From Clostridia bacterium (GTDB lineage: Bacteria > Bacillota > Clostridia > Oscillospirales > CAG-272), in contig JAFWWR010000257.1 in assembly GCA_017518025.1 (NCBI GenBank), positions 1 to 14,557 of the forward strand: 14,557 bases of DNA. The letters are read 5' to 3'. The notes beneath the pieces are model-generated. The model saw only the letters and a program-made list of their open reading frames with translations, made no database searches and was not told where the DNA came from. Positions 1 to 7,181 of this stretch are shown piece by piece (within the stretch, counting starts at the first letter, position 1; each line of letters starts with the position of its first letter). A program made the translations under genes and the position numbers.

Positions 1-135
1 AACCTGAACCAGATCGGCGAGGCCGCCGGCGTGGCGGCGTATCTGGCCGTGAACGGGGGAAAGAAGATCCAGGACGTGGACGGCGTCAAGGTGGCGCAGA
101 CCCTGGCGAGAGGCGGCTCGGCAAACCTTGCGTAA
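1..135 (+). CDS. FAD-dependent oxidoreductase, C-terminal fragment
   Basis: Reading frame 1 is open from the window edge and ends at TAA 133-135, giving the last 44 residues of a protein whose start lies outside. The segment reads NLNQIGEAAGVAAYLAVNGG and continues with a VDGVKVAQTL-type helix. The pattern 'QIGEAAGVAAYLA...VDxxxLxxxL' is typical of the C-terminal end of the FAD-dependent oxidoreductase family (Pfam FAD_oxidored), where the Gly/Ala-rich helix packs against the FAD. Substrate cannot be inferred from this piece. A strong terminator 15 bases downstream separates it from the next genes. The assignment rests on one short motif, so another FAD/NAD(P) Rossmann oxidoreductase remains possible. 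Confidence 0.6.
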   Translation, partial: NLNQIGEAAGVAAYLAVNGGKKIQDVDGVKVAQTLARGGSANLA

Positions 136-150
136 AACTAAATACGAAAA

Positions 151-178
151 AATCTCCGGAGCGATCCGGAGATTTTTT
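151..178 (+). terminator. Rho-independent terminator after the oxidoreductase
   Basis: A perfect 10-bp stem (AATCTCCGGA / TCCGGAGATT) closes a GCGA tetraloop at 161-164 and runs directly into a T-rich tract ending about 178. An A-run just before the stem can pair with the T-run, so the element could also end transcription from the minus strand, although no minus-strand gene is visible. It lies 15 bases after the oxidoreductase stop codon. Confidence 0.92.
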
Positions 179-210
179 GTGATGCATTTGCCCTGCGGCA
201 AAAGTGATGC
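179..210 (+). repeat. GTGATGC-flanked hairpin unit, repeat-like
   Basis: Two exact GTGATGC heptamers (179-185 and 204-210, period 25) flank a hairpin with a 6-bp stem TTTGCC/GGCAAA (187-192 and 197-202) and a CTGC loop. It directly follows the terminator T-tract in non-coding DNA. The layout of a short constant word alternating with a variable hairpin is reminiscent of intergenic modular repeats in clostridial genomes. Only one unit and a half is present here, so its repeat status is inferred. Confidence 0.4.
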
Positions 211-314
211 TTCCCCTCATAAGCCTTTCTCAGTTCCTGCGTGACCCAATCTCAGATCATCTTGATTTCGCTCGCGGAATACGTTTGTTCTTTTCAAAAA
301 AAGTTTCAGGGGGT

Positions 315-342
315 GCGGGGGCGCTTTTCAAAGCGCCACCGC
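315..342 (+). repeat. Long GC-rich intergenic inverted repeat (REP-like)
   Basis: The arms 315-327 and 330-342 pair over 13 positions with a single G-A mismatch (319/338) around a 2-base centre. In a folded RNA the central T-A pairs would open to form a workable loop. No long T-run follows; A-rich sequence (344-348) comes next. The hairpin sits in the middle of the 136-532 gene-free stretch, preceded by a T/A-rich segment and GTTTCAGGGGG and followed by another GC-rich palindromic patch (GGGGCCCCG region near 362-371). It looks like a dispersed palindromic element rather than a terminator. I see no convincing gene anywhere in 136-532. Confidence 0.4.
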
Positions 343-414
343 GAAAAAACCTGGTCCCGAAGGGCCCCGCGGATGGACGCAGCTCCTTTTTGCGGGTTTT
401 CCTCTTCTTTACTA

Positions 415-443
415 TTTCAAAAATACGATATTTGTGGTATTAT
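415..443 (+). promoter_or_regulatory. Extended -10 promoter upstream of the long gene run
   Basis: TATTAT at 438-443 is preceded by TGG (435-437), forming an extended -10 element of housekeeping sigma type. The hexamer 17 bases upstream, TTTCAA (415-420), is a weak -35. The surroundings are A/T-rich, unlike the coding DNA on either side. The predicted transcript would begin near 450 and carry about 80 bases of leader before the GTG start at 533. No riboswitch-like fold stood out in the leader. Confidence 0.5.
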
Positions 444-532
444 ATATGTTGGAGTTGTATGAGCTGTTATCACCCGGCGGCTGAAAAAAACGAGAAAACC
501 GTCCGGCGTGACACTATATACGGAGGTCTCAA

Positions 533-3475
533 GTGAGAACGAAAAAACTGATCGTCGCGCTTGCCGCGGCGCTGGCGCTCCTTCTTCTCGCGGGCAACTG
601 CGCCGCGATGGGAACGGGGAGATCCTTCGCCTTCGTTACTCCGGAGGGCGGAGAGGATCCCTCTTTCCCGAAGGGAGAGGCGATATTCGATGACGAGCCC
701 GCCCTTTCCGCGGCGGGAGACGCGGACAGAACGGTGAAACGCGCGAAAGGTGGCGACGTGACCGTCACGCTGACCGATCCCGGCCCGGAAGGGAACGGGC
801 CCGCGGGTCCGGTCGAGCCCGGCGTCGCCGTGATCCGATCCACGGGAAAACTGTCGGCGACGGCGCCCGGGGCCGCAGCGCTCGATCTGCTTTACACACC
901 CGACGGAGAGGGCTCTCCGACGGAAATAAAAGTCATCGTTTCCTTTGTCTCCGGCACGAAAACGCTTGTTTTCCGCGACCGGCTGAAGGCCGGCGTCCGG
1001 CGGACGCTTTACTGCGATCTGTCCGACCTCGGGAAGAACGCGAAGATCAACTCGTTTTCCGTTTCGGCGGAGTGGAAGCCCACGGGCGCGGCGCCCGGCA
1101 CGCTGACTTTTTCGGAGATCCGATCCGCGGACGGGGCGGTGTTCGACCTCATGAGCCGGATGTCCTCGCGGTCCCTTTCGGTCGACTCCGGCGCGGCGGC
1201 GCCGGATAGCGGGGGACTCAAGGTCATACCCGAGAACGGCACCGCGGAGCTCAGCGGCGCGCTGGACCCGGGCGGGATCCCCTCAGACGGGATTCCCTCA
1301 GGCGGGGCGGACGGCGGCCGTTACGTTTACTACGCGGAGATACGGCTCGCAGCCGCCTCCGGATCCGTTTCGGCTGAATTTTTCCGCGAAGGCGGTCCGT
1401 CGGACCGCGGACCTGCGGACGCGCCGCAGAATTCCGCGTCGATCCCGGTCCGGGACGGCGAGTTCTCGTATATGTTCCGCATCCCGTACGGGTGCGCGGA
1501 AAACTACACCCTGACCCTGAGAAGCTCGGACAACAGTCCGTTCAACGTAAAATACATAAAGATACGCCGCGCCGGCGAGGACGATCTTGCGGGCGAGGCG
1601 CCATGCACGGCCACGAGGAACGAGATCGCGGACGGCACCCTCTTCTACGAGGGGAAACTGACAAAATCGGCGTCCGTCAGGTACGTGGGGCAGAAGGTGT
1701 CACTCTGCACCGCTCCGTTTTCCGGCGGAGACGTCACGGTGATCGCGGCCGCAAAGGCGACGAACACCTTCTCGTTCAAGGTGTCACTCAAGGGCGTCCC
1801 CCAGGGCGGTTATGAAAACCTGTACTGGCTGGAGGTCGGAGAGGGCGACGGCGGCGGTATTCCCATAACGAAAAAGCAGTTCCCGGCGGCGCCGAAGGTG
1901 GCGGAGGGCACCGGCAGAGTCTTCGGACTTCACGGCGCCGACCCGGCGGGGGTGTTCGAGACCGGAGTCCCGAGGGTCATCGTGGACGTGGATCTTGACG
2001 CTCTCACCGGAGGATCGCACAGTCTCTCCGCGGGGCTCGCGGTATCGCGAGGGTCGTCCCTTTACTACGTGGACGGCGGCGCGATCAGCCGCCTTGACTC
2101 CGACGTGAAGTTTTACGCCAACTCCGGCGTGGAGATGTACCTGAGATTCCTCACGGACGAGCCCGCCGAGTGGCTCCTCCGGGACGGGGAGACGGAAGAG
2201 GACGACAAAAGAGGTCTTGATATGTATCTGGCGGTGGTCTCGTTCCTCTGCGGCAGATACGACAATATTTCGTCGGTGATAATCCCCGACGTATACGGCG
2301 CCTCCGCGGACGACCCGTGGGAGGTTGCGTATTCCGCCGCCCTTCTGGCGAGACTTACCTCGTCGGCGGCGTCCCGGAGCGGGGACCCCGTTTTCGTGAC
2401 GGTGCCCGTCGCCTCCGGTTCAAAGGACGGCACGGCGGAGGTGCTGGCGGCGTTCACCGCCGAGGCGCTCTCCGGAATGGGACCCGTCCCCTGGTCGGTG
2501 ATATCGTTCTCCGGGGAAAGGGAGTTCTCGGAGGTGGATCTTGCCGTGTCCGCTGCGAGAGCCAACGGGACGTCTTTTCCCGCGTTCGCGGCGGTGTGCT
2601 GGGTCCCGGAGGCGGGCACTTCCGCAAAAAAGGTCTCGTCGGGATTCCTTGAGATGTGTTCCGACAGCTCCTACGCCTCGGTGAGGGCGGTATTCCTCTC
2701 CCTCTCCTCCGTGGAGCCGGACGGCCTTGTGGACGATTTTTCCGTTCTGTCGCCGCCTCGCAGCGACGGAAAGAGCAGAACGGAGCATCTGGGCGCCGAC
2801 GCATTTTCGCCGAACGGCATCAGGGGCAGCGCCACCCTGTGGGATTTCTCCCACTCCTATTCCGCCGGCGGATGGACCGCCGGGACGGGCGTCACGTCCT
2901 TCGGGACCGTGTCCCGGGGCGACGGAGGCGAGCGCGCGCTCAGGTGCTGCCTCGGCGAGGACGACGCTTTCGGCATCGCGCTCTGCACGATCCCGGAGAA
3001 AACGTATCTCACGCGGGCTCCTCTGGTTGAGTTCGACCTGACCGTCAGCGCCGGGAAGGGCGCGGAGATCGTCTTCCTCTTCGGCGGAGACGGCGGAAGG
3101 ACCGAGTACTCCGCCGGGGTCGCCGGAGGGACCGGCGCCCTGCGGGTCATGTGCGACCTCACGAAGAGCGGGAACGTCGAAAAGCCGCGATACGTGGCGG
3201 TGATGATACGTTCCGAGGGGGAGGTCACGGTCGACTTCACGCGGATCGCGTGCCACAGCGCGACCCTCACCTCGGAAGAAATAATCGGCGCCGAAGAAGA
3301 CGGGAACAAACCGTTCGGCAACCTGCCCGCCGGCCCGAAGCGCATATTTTTCCTGCTTTCGGTCACCGTCGCCGCGGCGGGGGCGGTCCTTCTGGCGATA
3401 CGCTGTATCAGGTCCGACAGAGACTTTACGCCGTCTCCGGCGAGAAGAAGGACCCGCGCCGACAAAAAGAGTTAA
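533..3475 (+). CDS. Large secreted protein of unknown function with C-terminal membrane anchor
   Basis: This 980-residue protein has an N-terminal signal peptide (about 1-25, basic MRTKK then a Leu/Ala core, likely cleaved after NCAA) and a C-terminal hydrophobic segment (about 938-956) followed by an Arg/Lys-rich tail, so almost all of it should face outside. Residues about 95-460 look beta-rich, like carbohydrate-binding-type sandwiches, with a linker containing a tandem GIPS repeat near 248-256. Residues about 465-745 read like a beta/alpha barrel (VIVDVDLDAL, YYVDGGAISRLDSDVKFYANSGVEMYLRFL) and faintly recall DUF5722-type glycosidase-like barrels. Where such proteins would carry an Asn-Glu pair I read IIPDVYG, so catalysis is doubtful. 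A further beta-rich module spans about 790-930. The start is GTG at 533, with GGAGGT at 522-527. It opens a long co-oriented gene run. The barrel assignment is an impression; no family was recognised with confidence. Confidence 0.8.
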   Translation: MRTKKLIVALAAALALLLLAGNCAAMGTGRSFAFVTPEGGEDPSFPKGEAIFDDEPALSAAGDADRTVKRAKGGDVTVTLTDPGPEGNGPAGPVEPGVAVIRSTGKLSATAPGAAALDLLYTPDGEGSPTEIKVIVSFVSGTKTLVFRDRLKAGVRRTLYCDLSDLGKNAKINSFSVSAEWKPTGAAPGTLTFSEIRSADGAVFDLMSRMSSRSLSVDSGAAAPDSGGLKVIPENGTAELSGALDPGGIPSDGIPSGGADGGRYVYYAEIRLAAASGSVSAEFFREGGPSDRGPADAPQNSASIPVRDGEFSYMFRIPYGCAENYTLTLRSSDNSPFNVKYIKIRRAGEDDLAGEAPCTATRNEIADGTLFYEGKLTKSASVRYVGQKVSLCTAPFSGGDVTVIAAAKATNTFSFKVSLKGVPQGGYENLYWLEVGEGDGGGIPITKKQFPAAPKVAEGTGRVFGLHGADPAGVFETGVPRVIVDVDLDALTGGSHSLSAGLAVSRGSSLYYVDGGAISRLDSDVKFYANSGVEMYLRFLTDEPAEWLLRDGETEEDDKRGLDMYLAVVSFLCGRYDNISSVIIPDVYGASADDPWEVAYSAALLARLTSSAASRSGDPVFVTVPVASGSKDGTAEVLAAFTAEALSGMGPVPWSVISFSGEREFSEVDLAVSAARANGTSFPAFAAVCWVPEAGTSAKKVSSGFLEMCSDSSYASVRAVFLSLSSVEPDGLVDDFSVLSPPRSDGKSRTEHLGADAFSPNGIRGSATLWDFSHSYSAGGWTAGTGVTSFGTVSRGDGGERALRCCLGEDDAFGIALCTIPEKTYLTRAPLVEFDLTVSAGKGAEIVFLFGGDGGRTEYSAGVAGGTGALRVMCDLTKSGNVEKPRYVAVMIRSEGEVTVDFTRIACHSATLTSEEIIGAEEDGNKPFGNLPAGPKRIFFLLSVTVAAAGAVLLAIRCIRSDRDFTPSPARRRTRADKKS

Positions 3476-3534
3476 CGTCCGCCGTTCCGGCAAGGACGGC
3501 GTTATCACGCAATAAGAAAGGAATCCGATAAGTT

Positions 3535-4065
3535 ATGAAAAAGATTATTGCAGCTGTCGCTCTCATCCTCACGGCGGTTTTCGCCGTCTCGTGCTCCGGC
3601 AAAAAAAGCGACGTTCCCGACGGGATGAAACTGGCTTCCGACCCCAAGTCGGCGAGCTACACTCTTTACGTTCCCGAAGACTGGACCGTCGACGTGCAGA
3701 ATTCCTCCACCCGGGCGTACTGCTCCAAGGAGGACCGCTCCTCCGTCATGGTCATGACCGGCGAGACGGAGAACACCGACACCCCCGTCAGGGACTGGTG
3801 GGAATCGGGTCTGTCCGAACTGAAGGCGCTTTATCCCGATTTCGAGCTTGTGACCGAGGGCGAAAAAGTGAAGTTCGGCGGTGCGGACGCGGAGAAATAC
3901 ATCTACAGCGGCACCTTCGACGGAACGAAGTTCAAGTACACCCAGGTCGCCGCCGTAAAGCGCGGCGTGATCTACGTGCTGACCTACGGCGCTCCCGAGG
4001 ACAAGTGGGAGAGCCACGTCGGCGAAGTGGAGAAGATCATCGAAAACTTCAGTTTCTCAAAATAA
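3535..4065 (+). CDS. PsbP-like lipoprotein
   Basis: This small 176-residue protein has a lipoprotein signal: MKKII, a hydrophobic stretch, then AVSC with the lipidated cysteine at residue 20. The mature part (SYTLYVPEDWTVDVQNSSTRAY ... RDWWESGLSELKALYPDFELV ... YIYSGTFDGTKFKYTQVAAVKRGVIYVLTYGAP ... VEKIIENFSF) follows the PsbP/Mog1-like alpha-beta sandwich pattern: a 'lxiPxdW' strand, a central helix and a closing helix ending in SF. In Bacillota such lipoproteins are common, sit on the outer face of the membrane and mostly have no assigned role. AAAGGA lies shortly upstream. It is 59 bases after the large membrane-anchored protein and 24 bases before the cysteine desulfurase, so co-transcription is plausible. 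Confidence 0.8.
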   Translation: MKKIIAAVALILTAVFAVSCSGKKSDVPDGMKLASDPKSASYTLYVPEDWTVDVQNSSTRAYCSKEDRSSVMVMTGETENTDTPVRDWWESGLSELKALYPDFELVTEGEKVKFGGADAEKYIYSGTFDGTKFKYTQVAAVKRGVIYVLTYGAPEDKWESHVGEVEKIIENFSFSK

Positions 4066-4074
4066 GACCGAGAG

Positions 4075-4088
4075 GAGGCCCGGGCCTC
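4075..4088. promoter_or_regulatory. Perfect 14-bp palindrome over the desulfurase ribosome binding site
   Basis: GAGGCCCGGGCCTC is its own reverse complement. Its left arm shares bases with the Shine-Dalgarno GAGGAGG (4072-4078), and its right end is one base before the ATG at 4090. In RNA it could fold as a 5-bp stem with a CCGG loop and hide part of the ribosome binding site; in DNA it could be a dimeric repressor site. Either role is inference. Confidence 0.4.
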
Positions 4089-4089
4089 A

Positions 4090-5274
4090 ATGACAGAGCA
4101 TTATCTTGACAACGCCGCCACCACGGAGGTGTCGGAAGTTGCCCGTGAAGCCATGGAAGCGGCGATCGCAGTATACGGGAATCCGTCCTCGACCCACGTG
4201 AAGGGGGCGGAGGCGGCGCGGCTGCTCGGGAACTCGCGCGCCGCCGTGGCGGAGTCCCTCGGAGTCCGCGCGGGGACGCGGGACCGGGTGGTCTTCACCG
4301 CTTCGGGCACCGAGGCCAACTGCACGGCGATCATCGGCTCGTACAGATCGAAGGCGAGACGGCGCGACGGCACGGAGACCGTCGTCATAGGCGACGGCGA
4401 GCATCCGTCCGTGGAGAACGCCGCAAAAGCCCTCGAGAACGAGGGATGCCGGCTCATCCGCGTGCCCACGGCGGGCGGAGTCCTCGATACCGGATATCTT
4501 AGAGACGCCCTCGGCGACTGCCGGGAGGTGTTCTGCGCCGCATTCATGCTGGTGAACAACGAGACCGGCGCGATCTATTCCGTGAAGGAGGCCGCCGCGG
4601 CGGTGAAGGAGAGATTCCCGGACGCGGTGGTCCACTGCGACGCGGTCCAGGGATTCGGCAGGGTGAGATTCACCCCCGCCACCCTCGGCGTCGACACGCT
4701 GGCGGTCAGCGCCCACAAGATCCACGCTCCCCGCGGCGCGGGGGCGCTCTATATCTCCGGAGAGGTGATAAAACGGAAGAATATCGCCCCGATCCTGCCC
4801 GGCGGCGGACAGGAGGGCGGATTCCGCTCCGGAACGGAGAATCTGATTTCCATAGCCGGGTTCGCCGCCGCCTGCCGCGACATGAAAAAGAACTTTGCCG
4901 TTTATCGGGAAAAGGTGGCGGCGCTGAGGAAATACCTTGACGAGAAGCTCGCGCCCCTTTTTGAGAAGGGGCTCGGCGTCAAAACGCCCGCCGCGGCGGT
5001 GCCTGATATCGTGAACCTGACCCTGCCGGGGATAAAGAGCGAGACCATGCTCAATTTCCTCTCAGGCAAGGGTGTCTGTGTGTCCGCGGGCTCCGCCTGC
5101 TCCGCTTACTCGAAGAAGACCAGCCCCGCGCTGACCGCCTTCGGGTGCTCCCCGGAGGAGATCGACTCCTCCGTCAGAGTCAGTCTGTCCCACACCAACA
5201 CGGAGGAGGACGTCGCGGCTCTCGCCGACGGCCTCGCCGAGGGGATCGGACGGCTCGCCAGGATAAAAAGATAA
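4090..5274 (+). CDS. Cysteine desulfurase, NifS/IscS class
   Basis: This PLP enzyme takes sulfur from L-cysteine, giving alanine and an enzyme persulfide used for Fe-S clusters or thio-modification. At 394 residues it is full length for the family. Visible landmarks are YLDNAATT at 5-12, the ATGTEAN-type phosphate loop (ASGTEAN 71-77), HPSVEN (105-110), NNETG (156-160), the cofactor aspartate in HCDAVQ (184), the PLP lysine in SAHK (210), RSGTEN (246-251), and the persulfide cysteine C337 in SAGSACS on the mobile loop. That motif places it in the NifS/IscS group rather than SufS. The start codon follows GAGGAGG at 4072-4078. The next gene begins 17 bases later and encodes an Fe-S radical SAM protein, a plausible client. 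No IscU, SufU or ThiI partner is in the window, so the destination of the sulfur is open. Confidence 0.95.
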   Translation: MTEHYLDNAATTEVSEVAREAMEAAIAVYGNPSSTHVKGAEAARLLGNSRAAVAESLGVRAGTRDRVVFTASGTEANCTAIIGSYRSKARRRDGTETVVIGDGEHPSVENAAKALENEGCRLIRVPTAGGVLDTGYLRDALGDCREVFCAAFMLVNNETGAIYSVKEAAAAVKERFPDAVVHCDAVQGFGRVRFTPATLGVDTLAVSAHKIHAPRGAGALYISGEVIKRKNIAPILPGGGQEGGFRSGTENLISIAGFAAACRDMKKNFAVYREKVAALRKYLDEKLAPLFEKGLGVKTPAAAVPDIVNLTLPGIKSETMLNFLSGKGVCVSAGSACSAYSKKTSPALTAFGCSPEEIDSSVRVSLSHTNTEEDVAALADGLAEGIGRLARIKR

Positions 5275-5291
5275 GGACCGGAGGCGAAAAA

Positions 5292-7181
5292 ATGCCGAGA
5301 TTTCTGCCGATAACGCCGGACGAGGTCCGGGAGATGGGATACGACGTCCCCGATTTCGTCTACGTATGCGGCGACGCATACGTGGATCACCCGTCCTTCG
5401 GCGCGGCCATCATCACCCGGGTGCTGGAGCAGAACGGATTTCTCTGCGCCATGCTGTGCCAGCCCGACTGGAAGAGCGCCGACGACTTCAGGAAATTCGG
5501 CAGACCGCGGCTCGGTTTTCTCGTCTCCGCGGGGAACATAGATTCCATGGTCGCCCACTACACGGCGGCCAAAAAGAAGAGAAGCGGCGACTACTACACC
5601 CCCGGCGGGGCGGCGGGCCGCCGTCCCGACAGAGCGGTGACGGTCTACTGCAACCGCATCCGCGAGGCATACGGCGACGTGCCGATCCTCATCGGAGGGC
5701 TTGAGGCGTCCCTGAGACGGTGCGCCCACTACGACTACTGGTCGGACAAGGTGCGCCGGTCGATCCTGCTGGACTCCCGCGCCGATATACTGATGTACGG
5801 CATGGGGGAGAGATCGGTCGTCCGCCTTGCAAAGCTTCTCGACCGGGGCGTTCCCGTCGGCAAGATACGGGACGTGCGCGGAACGGCGTACGTCTGCAAA
5901 AGGGGAGAGAAGATAAACTTCGAGCCCGCCGGCGGATACGGCGACGACGGGACGCCACGCGGCTATGAATTCGATACTCTCGCCTCGGACCGCGCCGCCT
6001 ACGCCGACGCGTTCCGCGTTCAGTATGAAAACAACGACCACGTTACCGGCCGCGCCGTGGTGGAGTACTACGGCGACCGGATGCTGGTCGTGAACCCGCC
6101 GCAGCCGCCTCTCGGAGAGGACGAGCTGGACCGGGTGTACGAGCTCCCCTACGCGAGGACCTACCACCCGTCCTACGAGGCGGCGGGAGGGGTCCCCGCC
6201 ATCGAAGAAGTAAAATTCTCCATCACCCATAACAGGGGATGCTTCGGCGCGTGCAACTTCTGCGCCATCGCGTTCCATCAGGGGCGCTCCGTGACGTCGC
6301 GGTCCGTCCGCTCCGTGGTGGAGGAGGCGAAGTCCCTCGCCGCGGATCCGGATTTCAAGGGCTATATCCACGACGTGGGCGGCCCCACGGCGAACTTCCG
6401 CCACCCCTCCTGCAAAAAGCAGCTGACGGAGGGAATGTGCAAAAACAGAAAGTGCCTCGTTCCGAAGCCCTGCCCCATGCTGGAGGCGGATCACTCGGAA
6501 TATACGGAGATCCTGCGGCAAATCGAGCAGATCCCGGGGGTCAAAAAGGTCTTCGTCCGCTCCGGCGTGCGGTACGACTACGTCATGTGCGACAAAAACG
6601 ACGAATTCCTCCGCAAACTTGTCCGGGATCACGTCAGCGGCCAGCTCCGGGTGGCCCCCGAGCACTGCAGCGACCGGGTGCTCCGGGAGATGGGCAAGCC
6701 GGGGATCGGCGTGTACGACAGATTTTCCGAAAAATTCTACTCCCTCTGCCGGGAGTACGGGAAGGACCAGTATCTCGTACCCTATCTCATGTCGTCCCAC
6801 CCGGGCGGCACCGTGGACGACGCGCTGGAGCTGGCGCTCTACACCAAAAGGGCGGGGATCGACCCGGATCAGGTGCAGGACTTTTACCCCACCCCCGGCA
6901 CCGCCTCCACGGTGATGTATTATACCGGGATCGACCCGTTCACCGGGAAAAAAGTCTATACACCCACCGACCCGAGAGAGAAGAAGATCTGCCGCGCCCT
7001 GCTTCAGTGGCGCAGGCGGGAAAACCGGGCGATCATCGCGGAGGCGGAGGACTACTGCTCCCCCCGCGGGAAAGAGATGCTCCGGGAGCTTCTCGAAAAC
7101 GGTAAAAACACCGGAAAAAACGTGAAAAAGACCGCCTCGCGGCGCGAGACAAAGAAGCCGGAAAGGAAAAAGAAAAGATGA
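5292..7181 (+). CDS. ygiQ: YgiQ family radical SAM protein
   Basis: This 629-residue member of the YgiQ (UPF0313) family has no established reaction. The N-terminal part opens with FLPITPDEVREMGYDVPDFVYVCGDAYVDHPSFG and contains ILIGGLEASLRRCAHYDYW, both characteristic of the family. The radical SAM cluster motif CFGACNFC provides C317, C321 and C324, which bind the 4Fe-4S cluster that cleaves S-adenosylmethionine. A second cysteine group (C374, C383, C388, C394) may hold another metal cluster (inference). The C-terminal half (YLVPYLMSSHPG, QVQDFYPTPGT) is typical of family members, and the last 25 residues are strongly Lys/Arg-rich. I chose ATG 5292 because GGAGG at 5280-5284 is correctly spaced; upstream in-frame sequence overlaps the desulfurase. 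The stop overlaps the next start as ATGA. Confidence 0.93.
   Translation: MPRFLPITPDEVREMGYDVPDFVYVCGDAYVDHPSFGAAIITRVLEQNGFLCAMLCQPDWKSADDFRKFGRPRLGFLVSAGNIDSMVAHYTAAKKKRSGDYYTPGGAAGRRPDRAVTVYCNRIREAYGDVPILIGGLEASLRRCAHYDYWSDKVRRSILLDSRADILMYGMGERSVVRLAKLLDRGVPVGKIRDVRGTAYVCKRGEKINFEPAGGYGDDGTPRGYEFDTLASDRAAYADAFRVQYENNDHVTGRAVVEYYGDRMLVVNPPQPPLGEDELDRVYELPYARTYHPSYEAAGGVPAIEEVKFSITHNRGCFGACNFCAIAFHQGRSVTSRSVRSVVEEAKSLAADPDFKGYIHDVGGPTANFRHPSCKKQLTEGMCKNRKCLVPKPCPMLEADHSEYTEILRQIEQIPGVKKVFVRSGVRYDYVMCDKNDEFLRKLVRDHVSGQLRVAPEHCSDRVLREMGKPGIGVYDRFSEKFYSLCREYGKDQYLVPYLMSSHPGGTVDDALELALYTKRAGIDPDQVQDFYPTPGTASTVMYYTGIDPFTGKKVYTPTDPREKKICRALLQWRRRENRAIIAEAEDYCSPRGKEMLRELLENGKNTGKNVKKTASRRETKKPERKKKR

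Noticed and set aside
1264..1300. Tandem 15-base GGGAT(C/T)CCCTCAG-type repeat inside the 980-residue gene
   Set aside because: It encodes a short GIPS linker duplication in a low-complexity region and needs no special explanation.
3480..3501. Hairpin CGCCGT/ACGGCG after the 980-residue gene as a terminator
   Set aside because: The stem is only 6 bp with a 10-base loop and no T-tract follows, so I do not call a transcription stop between this gene and the lipoprotein.
5145..5291. Upstream in-frame extension of ygiQ
   Set aside because: It would overlap the 3' end of the desulfurase by over 120 bases, has no ribosome binding site and encodes Arg-rich sequence unlike the family; ATG 5292 has GGAGG at the right distance.
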